Of a stretch of 64,000 nucleotides of DNA, positions 39,301-52,200 are shown in pieces; position 1 is the stretch's first letter, and each line of letters starts with the position of its first letter. This stretch comes from Dipylidium caninum (taxonomy: Eukaryota; Platyhelminthes; Cestoda; Cyclophyllidea; Dipylidiidae), in NCBI GenBank assembly GCA_017562135.1, contig QEYB01001398.1, positions 372,001 through 436,000 on the forward strand, in the 5' to 3' direction. Made by a program: the position numbers and the translations under genes. The notes under the pieces are model-generated. The model was given only the letters and a program-made list of their open reading frames with translations. It was not told the origin of the DNA and ran no database searches.

Positions 39301-42300
39301 CCGCGTCCGCCACTCGTCAATCTTCGTGCCGCCTTGTCGGAGATCCGAGCTTCTCCCCTCCAAAAGTTTTGCCAATAATGGAGTTGTTTAATCGTGTTCT
39401 TCGCATTTTTCAGTTCTCCTCCAAATCTCGGCTCCCTTATTTGTATTAGAGACGATTAGTAAAAACCCACATTTGGATTGAGTGGTTACTTCCTTCCATA
39501 AAGTGGAATTGATCGCAGACAGAAGTGATTTCTCCTAACCCTTGGCTCATTAGTGGGAATTTTCCCCACGGACTGTAGTTGTCTTCCATGTAAGAACGAA
39601 ATAGTGAGTCCTTTGTTCACCGTGACGTCTCTCGGGAGCAGAGTGTTCCCTTACTACGATGAATTGGGTGACCTGCTGCCCTGCAACGGAAGTGATTTAA
39701 TTTTTCATGCCCTCAAACCCTACTTACCAAGGAAATCAGACCTTGCAGCATGCAAACGCTTACCCATACCTGTCTCCGACCGCTTGTCGCCTACGGATAA
39801 AGTCAAGTTCAGGTTGGGAAACTAGAACTGAAAATGCCAAATGTGGAGGCAGGGAGGAAGGCGGACCGAGCGGGGGCGCGTTTTCCTCCAAGTGATCAAG
39901 GCAGAATTGGGCCCTTTTTTTTCCAAATTTATACCTTCGATTGGAAGAAAAAGTGGTGGGGCTGCGCTACATTTCCCTTATAGCTCCACACGGCCCAATT
40001 CGCTTGTCCCGCTCTCCACTGTCCTCAGAGTAGAGGTTGACTTACTCCACGATTCCTGCTGCTTACCTCGTGAAAACGCCCGAAAAGGGCCCCGAAGGGC
40101 AGTTGACTCGCTATTAATTCTTCGTTTGGTAGTACAAAAGGCATCGAGTGCTGGGAGGCCCTTCACCTCTTCGTCTTTCAACATCTATTCAAACCGACCG
40201 AGTCCCTCCGAGGGTTAGACGAACCTCACTGCTTCTATAGTTGCGACTTCGGATTTGGGAGTGAGGTTTTCGAAAATGAGTTTTTCTGGAGCAGGAAATA
40301 GGACGATCACCGACTGTTTGGTTGCGCCAGCCTTGTATTTTGAAGGCTTTTTGAGTTAGTTTTTTTTATGGGAAGGCGAGGAAAGTAGTTGGGCGTTTTT
40401 TTTTCAATTACTCGAAATACCAAACATTCGTAGAAATAGGCATAGACGTTCTACGAAGACCGATTTTCCGTTGAAAATCCCTCCCATTTGCCAGCCGCCG
40501 CGCACTTCTACTCCGAGAGACGTCCGTTCACCGATGAGCGATTCCGTTGACGGAAAACGGGGATCATTAAGCCCAGTTGTCGTCCTTTCAGAGATCATTT
40601 TCTTTTTTTGTAGCCGCGTCAGACAGTTAACTTAGGTTTTCTCTTGCGAGCACCTCTTTAACCCTCTCTTTCTTAGCGTCTGATCATTAAATTCAGCTCA
40701 TTTGTTCGATTTCACCGACGTTTCTTCTACCCGCACCCGACGACATCGGTGGCTTTGAGAAAGAGTCTTATGTCCTCAATACCACCGACATTAAACTATT
40801 TGAACAAGAATGAGTTTTACTGCTTGATCGCCTTACCAGTTACCTTTCATTTGAGTAGCTTAATCAAGTGTACCGGTTGTTGGGCGAAGTTGTCGCGGTT
40901 CGGAGACCTGATTTCCCCTCTGAAACAGGGCAGTTTAATTCTTTAGCATGTGGTCTAACGGTTGTCTTGTCACTTTTAAACATCTGCCAATTGCACTCAC
41001 CAACTTGACGATGAGGGAGGTCACATTTTGGGGGCTTCTTTTTTAGCCATGCACCCGTCAGTAGAGATTTTTGAACTGATCAGTCAGGCTTCTGTAGCAC
41101 CCCCCGTTGCAGTGACAGCAGACCGGTTAAATCCTGGCCGAAAATATGTCTTGGAATGGAAGATTTTTCACATCTTCTTAGCCTTCGTTAGTCCTTCTAA
41201 GGCTAAAATTCCATCTCAGTTCACCTCTTTAATTTCCGTGGATGATGTTTTCACCACTCGGCTTCATGGCCTGCGCACTATTGGCCTCTTGCTCAAATAG
41301 CCCGAGCGACCTCTCAATGAAAGCAATTCGTCTCGTTTTAACTTTATGGCCGCGTAGAGTGCCTTTGTCCCTCCTCCGCGCCTCTTGCGTTTTTCCTTGT
41401 CTTTTTACAATCCGGAAGACATTCCCTGCCTCATTTGCCATGTCGGCCAGTACTTTCGGAGAAGAGAGAAAGTTGGTTAACTATTTTGTGTTCTGTTGCT
41501 CTTTGCGATGACCGGCATGTGTGGGCCCCCGAGAAATGACCCCCGGTCACCTCACGCGGCCTGATGTGACACCCGAACCGACCCGTCAACGATGCAGGGC
41601 AGGTATGGCGCCCTCGAAGAAACTTCGTGCTTATTCTCTCGCAGGAATTCTGCACCGATTTGAGTCCTGGAGGATATATTAGCACTCGTTTAGGTAACAA
41701 GAAGTTCTCTTCGTCTAACACATCTACTCAAGCTTATTCAAACCTTCTAAGTAGAAAAGAGTGCCACTTAGGCGGGTCACAGCTCTATTAGTCCACAGTC
41801 TTCTCGAGTGGCTCGGTCCGCTCCTTACTTCCTTCGTTTTTTTCGCACATACCTTGATTCTGCACCATTCTCCGCACCCCACCCATTTATTCCTCCCTGT
41901 CAAGCTGCTTTTTTCGAACCTTTGTTAGCGTCCTCCCTCTTCGATGTTCGCACCTTTTTCTGTCCGAACGGTGACAATTCACCACCGCCTTAAAGTTCTT
42001 CGGATTTGGGCATGTGTGTGTGTGCTTGTTTTATGCCTGTACGAATTCCATTCTATTTTGGTGCGACTAGAGCCGTAGCATTTTATACGATAGGCCCCCA
42101 TGCCAACATGAAACTACTAAATCGTGGTGATGGTGTGAAATCTAGACTCTTCTGCAGTACAGACCAGTGAGAATTCAGCTAACCACGTCGGAGCTTCCAC
42201 GTTTCGAGTGTGTTTGATTTTATTTTTTATTATGAAGCACTGCTTTTTCTAGTATTTTTCGATGAAAGAACCCGCTGTCAGTGACTTGAACCACCTTCCC

Positions 42301-45300
42301 TTCCTCGTATCTCTGGCGAATGGCTCCCTAATGTGCACCCATTCTGTAGGAGAAACTAAAAAGTGGAGATTCTTCGTGTCCAACTAGAGCACGATGTATT
42401 CCATCCGTTAACACGTAAATAAACTGAAAGTGAAGTGGCGCTCAACGTGAAGTTGTTGGCGAGTAAGCTAATAGGTGGTCTAAATGAAAGTCGACCTCTC
42501 ATTTCTTAACTACGGTCATCATTTTGTCGCTGGTCCCAATGTATGGCGTTTTTTTCCTGTAACTCCTTAGCTATATTGTCTATTGCACGCGGTACGCAAT
42601 ATGCTGTCAATGCATCAACAGAACCAACAGCTCTCCACATCAAAATCGTCCACTGGAATAAATCCTCTCTCGGCGCTTCAGCACAGACCTTTTAGTTGGT
42701 ATCTTCATCGCAATGCAACCACCACGGCGCCCTCGTCCCCCTCCTCTTCCACCGTGAATCTCTTCCTAGACGATGACGATTCTGTGAACGCGGAGACGAC
42801 AGACGATGGAGAAATTGTTGGGATGGATATTGGTGAGGAGGGCGAAGAGGACGAGTTAAATCGAAAGGCTTCGTCTACCGAGGGAGGTCCACATCCTCCA
42901 CTTCTCCCAGCCGGCTTTCGCAACTTTTCTCGCTATCTTGACTCCAAATTTGGTCCCGATTCCTCCGAAGAACCACGAAACCGTCACCATCACCATCAGC
43001 AGCAACAACGAAGGCATCGACGTGATCCGATTGACAATAACACCTCCCCTGTCGTCGTCACGACCTCTTCCAGTGTTGGTGGGGGTCGAGGTAGGAATGC
43101 CGTGGACGTAAGGCCCAAAATCTCAATTACCACCGGTTCTGGCGACAGCGGAACCTACCTCGATTCTGCCCTCCCGCCCCAAGAATCTTCACGCCAGGTT
43201 ACCGACGGCACTACAACCGGAGTTGACGAAAACGAACTGGCACAGCGCTTAGCCTCCACATGGTGCGCTCCCTATTGGTGCCCTCCACCGCCACCTACCG
43301 CGGCACAGCCCGTAGGCTGGTACCAACAAGTCGCCGTCCCACCAGCCCCGCCACCGCCGCCACCAATCCCTCCCCTTCCACCCCAGCTCCGTTATTTCGC
43401 TCCTCCGCCGCCACCAAACGCAGCTGCAGCGTGCTGGTTCAGGGCGGCTGCGAATCACTTCGCGACCGCAGCTGCCATCTTCGCCGCTGACAACGCGGTC
43501 GCTGCTTCTGCGATGGCAGCGCCCCACCAGTTGCCGCCACCCATTCCTACCACGGCTGTGCTCGCCAACCGGACGTGGGCGCATCGGGGGCCCGCTGCAC
43601 GTGCGTTCACTGAGCCAGGCATTGCGTTTACTGTCACTGTGTTTTAAAGAGCCGATGCCTGCCACTTCCACCAATCTTTTGTTTCGAGCAGATACCCTGA
43701 ATCAAAAGCCACGAAGAAGAGACCCTCACTAATAGGCTTCTTAATCCCAACTAGTGAACTTTTTGGTGTGCCTTTGATCCCTTCCACATCAGATTTAGGC
43801 ATGACTATTAAAAGTCCATCCTCGTGGGGCGTATTAATCTGTGGATAGATGTCTCCAATCGGCAGTAATTATTGTTGGCTTCTCCCGTCATTGACACAGA
43901 TCATCTGTATTCACGTCAATACTGCCAGCGGAGTGGCTGGATTGGTGTGCGTGTCACTCCAAAAGGTGAAATATCGCGTAATGACACTTATTTTAGACCT
44001 TCATTGGTATGTGGACTCCCAGCTTTATATAGCCTAATACTCGAGAAATGGTTTCCATAGTAGACAACAAATTCCGTTCTTTATTCCCTATTTCTTGGGA
44101 ATTTAATGGTGCTCGACGGTTTGTAGACCGAGAACACTGTAGAAACAAGCAATCAAAGGAGTAGTGAGACTCACAGGAAAATGTCTACTCTACTCGTTTG
44201 TGTATCGTTGATCACTTTATTAAATTACCATTACCTAAGTCATTTTATTGTGGGATTTAAATTTGGTTGTAGTGCGGAGGATGCGGACGAATGGGCAGGG
44301 GGGAGAAGTCACCACACTAACTCAAACTTGATTGACAATGGGGAGAAGAATTCCAGTGATCTTTGTCCTCTACTTCACCCGTAATATTGCTCGACACACA
44401 GTTATTTGCCTTTTAGCATCGCCTTCCATGGGGCATCCACAGAACCCACCAGTGTCCTCTTCAGTCTCCCCGATTCAGGCCTACCCGCCAGCACAGCGTA
44501 CTGCGGTCGCGGAAGCAGCAAAACACCACGACAATGGGAAGGAGGAGGAAGACGAATTTTTTGTCATCTCCGATGAGAAGGACCACCAAATCTGTAGACG
44601 TCGACGCCAGCGCCATCTGCCTGCAGTGGAGCCGCTTCAACGTCAGCTCTGGGGCCGAGGCGGCGATGACTTGGACTCACCTCACAGCCAGGCAGCTGAT
44701 GATGGCGAATATGGGCTTGACATGCTTCCACAGGATCCTGCTCTTATTCTACCCGACCAAGTGGACTTTTACACACAGATAAAGGTAAGAGGCGATTTTC
44801 TCGGTATCCGAACAGTGGTACACGCTTTATATTCCCTTTCTTTGAAACTAGGCTGAAACTTAAACTCTCAACTTGTGTTTCCACCTACTGTTTAACTTCA
44901 ATCCTCCTTTATTCACCGTCGATTACTTCGTTGCGGTCTCCTACTTAGTTATTTTCGGTTGGATGAAGTAGGCATTCGTCGATATTTGCCAAGATCCCAC
45001 GAACGTGTTCTCATCATCGAGGAAATGCGCCCATTTCAGTTTTGCCTCCACCCTTATCCTTTTTAAGCCTTTCCCACCGGCGATTCTCTTAGCCACTGAA
45101 TTTACATACTCGGTTGTGCGGCGGGTCAAGACTTCCCTCCCAGTCTTGGGAGAACACATGAATAGAAGCGTTACTTATTGTTCGACGAGCCTCAAATAAC
45201 TGCTCTTTTGCGCGGATTAGAAAGTCCTGGCGCCCTATGATCTCCTCGGTTTCGGTCCAACTTAGTGATTCTCTTTCTTAATTTGCTACTTTTGATTGCA

Positions 45301-47685
45301 TTCAGTAGCGCCTATAGCTTAGAGTATAACGCTGTCCAAAATGTCTTACTTCGTTGATGTGAGTGATTAAAAAGAGCCCTGTGAATGGCCTTCTGTGAGT
45401 TATTTCAAGACAATGCATTGTCACTCTATCGCGTACTCTCTGCAGACAAAGAACCTCTGCTTATGCTTCGTGCTCCGCTTACATTGCTAACGACGCCACG
45501 GCGTATCGCCACGATGAAGTTCCGCCTCAATCGGTCTGCCACCAATGATTAAGCAAAAATGTCACGGGAACGACGGAATTATTCCACTTTGAGGTGCTGC
45601 CTCCGCTTCAAGCGGTGATTTATACTGGGATTCTTAATTGGGGCACATGATCGGTTGCCGCAATTGAACTTGAACGGGAGTACTCCAAGGGTGGTGTTGA
45701 GGGCGTCCTCATTTCCTCTTGCGCCTGTTTAATACGTTAATCAAAACGAATTGGAGCAGCTTGAAGGAGCTCTACTTTAGACAATCTTCCGCCTTCTTTT
45801 GTGGCACTGCATTCGCTCGCACTCAGCGACCTGCCTCCGCGAACCGCAGTCGGAGTGGGTTATCTTTGCATAAAATGGTGCTTCTCCTTTTCATCTCCTT
45901 ATTCTAATAATCTCTGTAGTCTGGGCAACTTCGTATCTGCTGTATTCCTGTTTTTATTGCGGAAATTGAGGCGAAATTACTTTGCAAAATCGGCTGCCGC
46001 GCGAATAGCCAGTCTTCCATCAGCCATCGCTGATTCAAGCAATCAAAACAGACATTCCCCTTTTGGTGACATCACCATTTGACTGCCAGTCCATCCTCAC
46101 AGTGCTCTCCTTCTCCGACCAGGACCTGCTGGAGCTGGACAGCGACATTTCGTTGCCCCTACCTGCGGGCTGGGCGGTGGGCGTCTCCTCGTCGGGTCGT
46201 CGTTTCTACGTCTCTTGTGCCACTGGCGAAACCACCGGATCTGGCGGCGGAGATGTTGGTGGAAGCGCCGAAACTAGTGGACCCACGTGCCTTCGAAGTC
46301 GCACTCGCACCACCACTTGGCAACACCCCATCATTGCACCTCGCATCCCCCTCGGCTGGGAACGGGTTGAGATGCGACGAGGGAACTGCGTTTACTACCG
46401 TCAGTACGTTCGAAATTCGTGGAATCCTGCTCGAAAAGACTAACTCCATGTGCTGTAAAATGACCTCGCACACGTAAGGTGGTGCACGGGTCCGGACGGT
46501 TGATACACACAACTAGCGAGCCTTGGAAACTAGCATCTGAGTGGAAATAACCGCTAAAATTGAGGAGTTCTGTTTAGTTGTTGGTGTGATTAAACGAATA
46601 TTACCTCTTCACACGACATTTTGCTTTGTGCCCCCCCCCCCGTCCCAATCTTCACCCCGACCACCGCTACCCGTCAATCCCTTCAGGGGAATTTAATGTA
46701 GTTGCCAGTGACTTCTGCTTGTAAGGATGGGTGCTCTTTGTGCGTATTGCCTTCCAAGGGGATAATGAGCAGCGGCTACATGTTATTACCCTTTTTTGCC
46801 CCCCTATCTCATATTCACGTGATTTTCCCGCTACTTTGCAGTAGGAAAAGGGGAAGTTGTGAAGAGCTGTGAATATCAATCATGAACGAGTGGAGTTCTG
46901 CGTCGTGTGTATTGCCTAAGTCAATGGAATTTTGCCCATTAAAACGCTTTTCCGAGCTCTCAATTCGCCTGCTGTCAGTGATCAGTCATCTGTCCGATTT
47001 CTCCCTTCGCATGCTTGTTGACCCTTCTTTCGCGTAATCTTACCTAATTAAAGACACTTCCGATCCACGAAAGCTCTGGCCAAGTCGTCGGGGAGGAATA
47101 TGACTGTCCACTTTTTTTTCCATCAAGTCTTCTCATACCGCACACACAGCGCCACCATCCCGATCTGTGGTTCCCCACCAGCCTGAAGAACGTTGAACTC
47201 GAACAAGAGGGCTGGTTCTCTGACCTTCGGAAGCTGCAGGAGTCTGTTTCCAACTTTGACAAAGGTATATTTTGTCCACATGTGTGCACTCGCTCTTCGT
47301 TATGGGCCCTGACAGGGTGTTTTTCTTCCGAAGGCAATTCTCAAATTATTGAGTCGTATGCAGATACCAGTGACCCCAACGAAGAAGTCCGTTTTATCGT
47401 GAGTTTAATTATTAATGGAAAGTCATGCATTTATACTCTTCGTAGTTAATATTATTTTTCAAATTGCTTTTGAAGGATCGCCTCAAGCGGTACGCTTTAG
47501 GCGAGCTGGAGACTTTGTTGAAGCATTTGGATTGCCGTTTCTTCCGGGACCTCCATCGAATGGTTGTCGCCTTCGAAGTGGCACGGATTCGCATCGTCCG
47601 CGAGCTCTTCATTCAACACGTCCACAGAACAACAGTCACTGACGCACCATCGCCATCCAAAGTTGACCGTTCTGTAGAGAATTGA
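33302..47685 (+). CDS. SAV1: Salvador homologue, Hippo-pathway scaffold with WW and SARAH domains
   Basis: Salvador links the Hippo/MST kinase to its substrates through WW and SARAH domains. Proposed exons: 33302-33383, 34262-34281, 35088-35430, 35480-35710, 35792-36132, 42571-43600, 44417-44784, 46090-46403, 47128-47264, 47334-47398, 47476-47685. Phases agree and sum to about 1046 residues, far longer than human (383) because of low-complexity inserts. The start MALSRRLKLKF resembles human MLSRKKTK. WW1 begins LPLPAGWAVGVSSSGRRFYV and ends TTTWQHP; WW2 reads IPLGWERVEMRRGNCVYYR. The C-terminal SARAH coil reads LETLLKHLDCRFFRDLHRMV and FEVARIRIVRELFIQHV. The last seven exons are well supported; exons 1-3 (including a 20-nt microexon) are inferred from phase and weak similarity, and ATG 35097 is an alternative start. 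A signal AATAAA lies at 48084-48089. Confidence 0.85.
36133..42570 (+). other. Large SAV1 intron with a GC-rich island
   Basis: A 6.4 kb intron between in-phase exons. It contains a 12-base G run at 36966-36977, a GGGC-rich stretch at about 38876-38897, and a GC-rich zone at about 38870-39400 that is open in several frames on both strands. A donor-like GTAAGT follows ATCGAT near 39032. I found no exon with recognisable homology. Confidence 0.5.
46090..47685 (+). other. SAV1: SAV1 WW-WW-SARAH module exons
   Basis: Four exons carry the conserved end of Salvador. In exon 46090-46403 the first WW domain is split by about 25 extra residues rich in Gly/Ser/Thr between FYVSCATGETTG and TTTWQHP. WW2 follows after five residues and, as in human, lacks the second tryptophan; it continues across the splice into HLLIPHTQRHHPDLWFP. 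The SARAH coil fills exon 47476-47685 and the preceding acidic linker (NEEVRFI). Confidence 0.88.
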
Positions 47686-48083
47686 GATTCCCTCCACTGA
47701 TCATCTTATTAGAAATTCTTACATATCCAACATCCTCGTTTCAGGCGCCTGGTCTTTCATAGACAGGTCTTCGCTCCTACCGTGCCTCCGCCATATCCAG
47801 TCCTCTGAACTGAAACCTCGTCCATGCAATCCTCCACACGGCGATAGTCTCATCCCACCCTCGTCTGTAGACTACTTTTGTCACTTGCATCAAACAGGTC
47901 TTACGCACACACATCTTTGTCTTTCCCCACGACCTCATTTTGTGACCGCTGTCTTCGGGTATAGAGGCGGTACTTGTGGATGTTTCCGTCCCTCGCCGCC
48001 ACTTTGTCCCTTTCATTTAATCATTCATTTGGTGCCTCCCAAGTCTGACGCCATTGCTGCCCATTGTACTCAAACACCTTGTC

Positions 48084-48089
48084 AATAAA
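48084..48089 (+). terminator. Candidate SAV1 polyadenylation signal
   Basis: Canonical AATAAA about 400 bp after the SAV1 stop, followed by a GT-containing stretch (GTGTCTC). Confidence 0.55.
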
Positions 48090-49001
48090 GTGTCTCAAGG
48101 AAAACCAACTGCCCCCTTCCATGAGCTGCCTTCCTAGCCTCCGAATGCCTCACACCAACACCTCAGAAGCCTCATGCAAATGTGGTGACAGCTGAGGCAC
48201 AATCGTCCTCAATGAAGGGGGATGAGGTGGCAGTGTTTGCAAATCCATTAGGCCGATTTACTGGCGACGGGGTGGACATTCACTCGAAACCGGGAACTTG
48301 ACGTGACCACCCTCAACCGCAAATCAACTTCGTGAACAAAATGCCGTTTCGGCAGAAAGATGTGGCAGTACAACCAAGCTGTTTGAGAGAGTGGCATCAC
48401 GGCCTCAAAACAATTACCACCTCGTTCCTCCTTGCTAAGCTTAAAATCCGTCAACAATCGAGCGTTCACAGGGGCAGATCCTCGCCTCCGCCTCCCCCGC
48501 GCGTCGGTAAATGCCATGAAAGCTTCTTACTGTCGGCTCCCCGGTGGGGTTAGACGTGGCAATTATTCCGAACCCCTTGTGATGGCCAAACACCCGCGAA
48601 TCTAGTAGACCACCTGGGGGTAGGAGTAGGGGGGGGGGCGCACCTCAGCACCTGTCTTCCCCTGCCGTTACTAAGCGCCGCGATCCGGCTAGCACCACGA
48701 CAGCCCGAATCTGCGAATGGGACCACGCCTGTGTGGATCCGGCTTACGGAGGCGGAGTGCCGCGCCTCACCTCCGAATCTCTCGGTCCACGGCAGCCGAC
48801 AGAACGCTCGTCGCGCTCCTTCCCGATGGGCATATTCGTGAAAAATACGCGCTGTTAGCGTATCACTAGTTTAACATCACAGATCTTATTCTCCAAGTTA
48901 AAACCCATGCAAACCTCTCCAGATGGGTCAAAAATTCGCTTTCAGTCTACTTACTGAGTCGTTGCTTCGTCACCGACCGACAGAAAAGAAGTAAACACGC
49001 T

Positions 49002-49007
49002 TTTATT
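49002..49007 (-). terminator. Candidate NOLC1 polyadenylation signal
   Basis: AATAAA on the minus strand about 195 bp after the NOLC1 stop. Confidence 0.55.
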
Positions 49008-49202
49008 TCGAATATAATGGTGCAGTATTAAATAACTTCCGGCTCAGCAAAAATACATTGCAAATAAAGTATCAAGTAGCCAAGTTCAGTCCAAAATGTT
49101 TACTCTACAGATTTAGGATGGTGAAAACTGAACAAATACGTTTGTAGCCGCATTCGTATGTACAGACCAGTAAAGGCCAGTCAAGGCGACGACTGTCGAC
49201 AA

Positions 49203-52200
49203 TCACTCATTAAACTTGAATGAACAAATTTCAGTGGAAATGGTACCGCCACTGTAAGAGCCACGTTTTTTCTTAGTTTTCTCGTGGCGGTAATCCTTTC
49301 CTCGGGTAAACTTCAGGAGGTTATTCGCTCGCTCACCCCAACTGCCTCGAGAGCCTGTCTGAAATAAAAAAATTATATTTAGGTGGGAACAAAGGCTTTG
49401 TGAATTAGTTCTCCCCACAAATAACAGCCTGCAATTAGGTTTTGCAGGTAAATAGTGGAATCAAGAAGGTGACGATTGCTTAAAAAGCCTTTAACAGGCA
49501 ATCAAAATCCCTGCAGGTGAAGTTAGATCAGACAGCCGCGACCTCCCTTTGACAATTAATCAGATGGATATGCACAAGTGAGAAAATGCGCCAAGAAACT
49601 TAGGCGACTTTAAAAAGTCAGCACCAGGCAGCACTTAGAAATTGGTAACACATTCAAATACAGTCAGATAAGGAAAAGTTGATCAGTGCGTGTTTTTGCA
49701 AGTCTAAGTTAAACTTATTTTGAATACACTGCTCGTAAGCTATCGTAAAACAGATCAAACATTCCAGCCGTCAAAGCGCCCACAGGCGATGGTGTCTTGC
49801 AATCCCAATACACATCGATTTAAAAAAATTGGGGAGAAAAGCCTCAACTACGACGTACCTTTGCAGAAAAAGAGTTGTCAGCCAATTCGGGCGGAACTAC
49901 AACAGTGTCATCCTCGACACGTCGGAAGGGGGGCCGCGTTTTAGTAGAATTAGATGTAGATGTATAATCGGCACCGGGAAGTCTCGCGGGCAGAGATTTT
50001 CGGGTATCTAAAAATTATAGACAGTGTAATCTCAATGTCACAATTAAAATAGGATATTGGGTAAAACCTTACTAAAGTTCACTTGTTGCGAGTCCTCAGC
50101 AGCAACAAACTGTGAAGTTTGAAGGCTCTTCTCAGTATCATTCAAATCACCGCGAACCGCTTTCTTAGCTTTCTTAGCAGAAGACAAGGATCCCTCCAAA
50201 TGCAAATCAGAACGACCCCGCTTACTACGTTCAACAGAAGTATTCAACCCACAAGGAGACAATAAAGTCCCGGGGATAAGTGTATGTTGAAAAGTTGAAT
50301 TTGAGTCGGGCGATGAAAAAACCGCCTGCTTTTTAGAAGGAAGTGAGGGTGCAGGGGAGTCGGAAGGACGTTTCAAAGAGGCAGGAGACGCGAAAGGATC
50401 AGAAACTAATTTCGAAGAGTCTTTAAAATTAGACTCCAACATAGGAAACAGTTTCTTTGCCTCAACAGCCGGTAGCTTAACAATTCCATCATCTGGTTTC
50501 TTCTCTGAGACTTTTTCGGCGAAACTCGATTTAGGCGATTCACTGCTCTCGTCCCTCTTCGACCCCACAACCGCTTTCTTTCCCAAAACAACCGGTTGTT
50601 TCACCACAGCAACAACTGGCTTCTTCGATGGAGCCTCTTCGTCCGAACTCGATTTCGACAATTCACTAGTCCCCTCCTTCATCGAACCCACAACCGCCTT
50701 CTTTCCCAAAACAACCGTTGTTTCACCACAGCAACAACTGGCTTCTTCGCTGGAGACTCTTCGTCCGAACTCGAGTCCGACGATTCACTGCTCTCATCCT
50801 TCTTCGACCCCACAACCACATTCTTTCCTGCCGCAATCGGTTTCTTCCCCGGTACAACCATTTTGGTTCCGACCACAACCGCTTTCTTCACCATTGCAGT
50901 AACTGACTTATTCGCTGGAGCCTCTTCGTCCGAACTCGAGTCCGATGAATCGCTGCTCTCCTCCTTCTTTCCTGCCGCAATCGGTTTCTTTCCATCCACA
51001 ACCTGTTTCTTTACTACTGAAGCAACCGGCTTCTTCGCTGGAGGCTCCTCGTCCGAACTCGAAGTCCGACGATTCACTGCTCTCCTCCTTCTTCGACCCC
51101 ACAACAGCCTTCTTTCCCAAAAACAACCGGTTGTTTCACCACTGTAGCAACTGGCTTTCTTCACTGGAGGCCTCTTCGTCCGAACTCGATTCCGACGATT
51201 CACTGCTCGCCTTCTTTCCTGAAGCAATCGGTTTCTTTCCCATCCACAAACTGTTTCTTAACAACTGAAACACCTGGCTTCCTCACTGGAGCCTCTTCGT
51301 CCGAACTCGATTCCGACGATTCACTGCTCGCCTTCTTTCCTGAAGCAATCGGTTTCTTCCCATCCACAAACTGTTTCTTAACAACTGAAACACCTGGCTT
51401 CCTCACTGGAGCCTCTTCGTCCGAACTCGATTCCGACGATTCACTGCTCTCCTCCTTCTTCGAACCCACAACGCCTTCTTCCCAACACAACCGGTTGTTT
51501 TCACCACTGCAGCAACTGGCTTTCTTCACTGGAGGTCTCTTCGTCCGAACTCGATTCCGACGATTCACTGCTCTCCTCCTTCTTCGGACCCACAACAGCC
51601 TTCTTTCCCAACACAACCGGTTGTTTCACCGCTGCAGCAACTGGCTTCTTCACTGGAGCCTCTTCGTCAGAAATCGATTCCGACGATTCACTGCTCTCCC
51701 CCTTCTTCGACCCCACAACAGCCTTCTTTCCCAACACAACCGGCTTCTTTACCCCTTCACCAACCGGCTTCTTCACTGGAGGCTCCTCGCCTGAACGCGA
51801 GTCTGACGATTCACTGCTCTCCTCCTTCTTCGACCCACAAACGCCTTCTTTCCATCCACAACCTGTTTCTTTACCACTGAAACAACCGGCTTCTTCGCTG
51901 GAGGCTCCTCGTCCGAACTGGAGTCCGACGATTCACTGCTCCACGCCATCTTCGACAAGGGAACAACATTCTTTCCTGCCGCAAATCGGTTTCTTCCCCG
52001 GAACAACCATTTTGGAGCTGGCCATAACCGCTTTCTTCACCATTGCAATAACTCGCTTCTTCGCTGGAGCCTCTTCGTCCGAACTCGAATCTGACGATCC
52101 ACTGCTTTCCTCCTTCTTCGACACCACAACCGCCTTCTTTCCCAACACAACCGGTTGTTTCAAGACTGAAGCAACTGGCTTCTTCACTGGAGCCTCTTCG

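Larger units (their letters stand above)
47686..49202. other. Convergent 3' region between SAV1 and NOLC1
   Basis: About 1.5 kb. AATAAA at 48084-48089 suits SAV1, and a minus-strand AATAAA (TTTATT at 49002-49007) suits NOLC1. Between them, 48250-48840 is GC-rich with a G run near 48628-48638 and a short CCTCC/GGAGG-rich zone; short open frames there match nothing known. No RNA gene was recognised. Confidence 0.5.

Noticed and set aside
38940..39449. Plus-strand open frame of 169 codons in the SAV1 intron
   Set aside because: High G+C makes several frames open at once; residues are low-complexity Pro/Ser/Phe and match nothing known.
42705..43674. Minus-strand open frames opposite the large SAV1 exon
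   Set aside because: Shadows of a GC-rich coding exon whose plus-strand frame is supported by splice phase.
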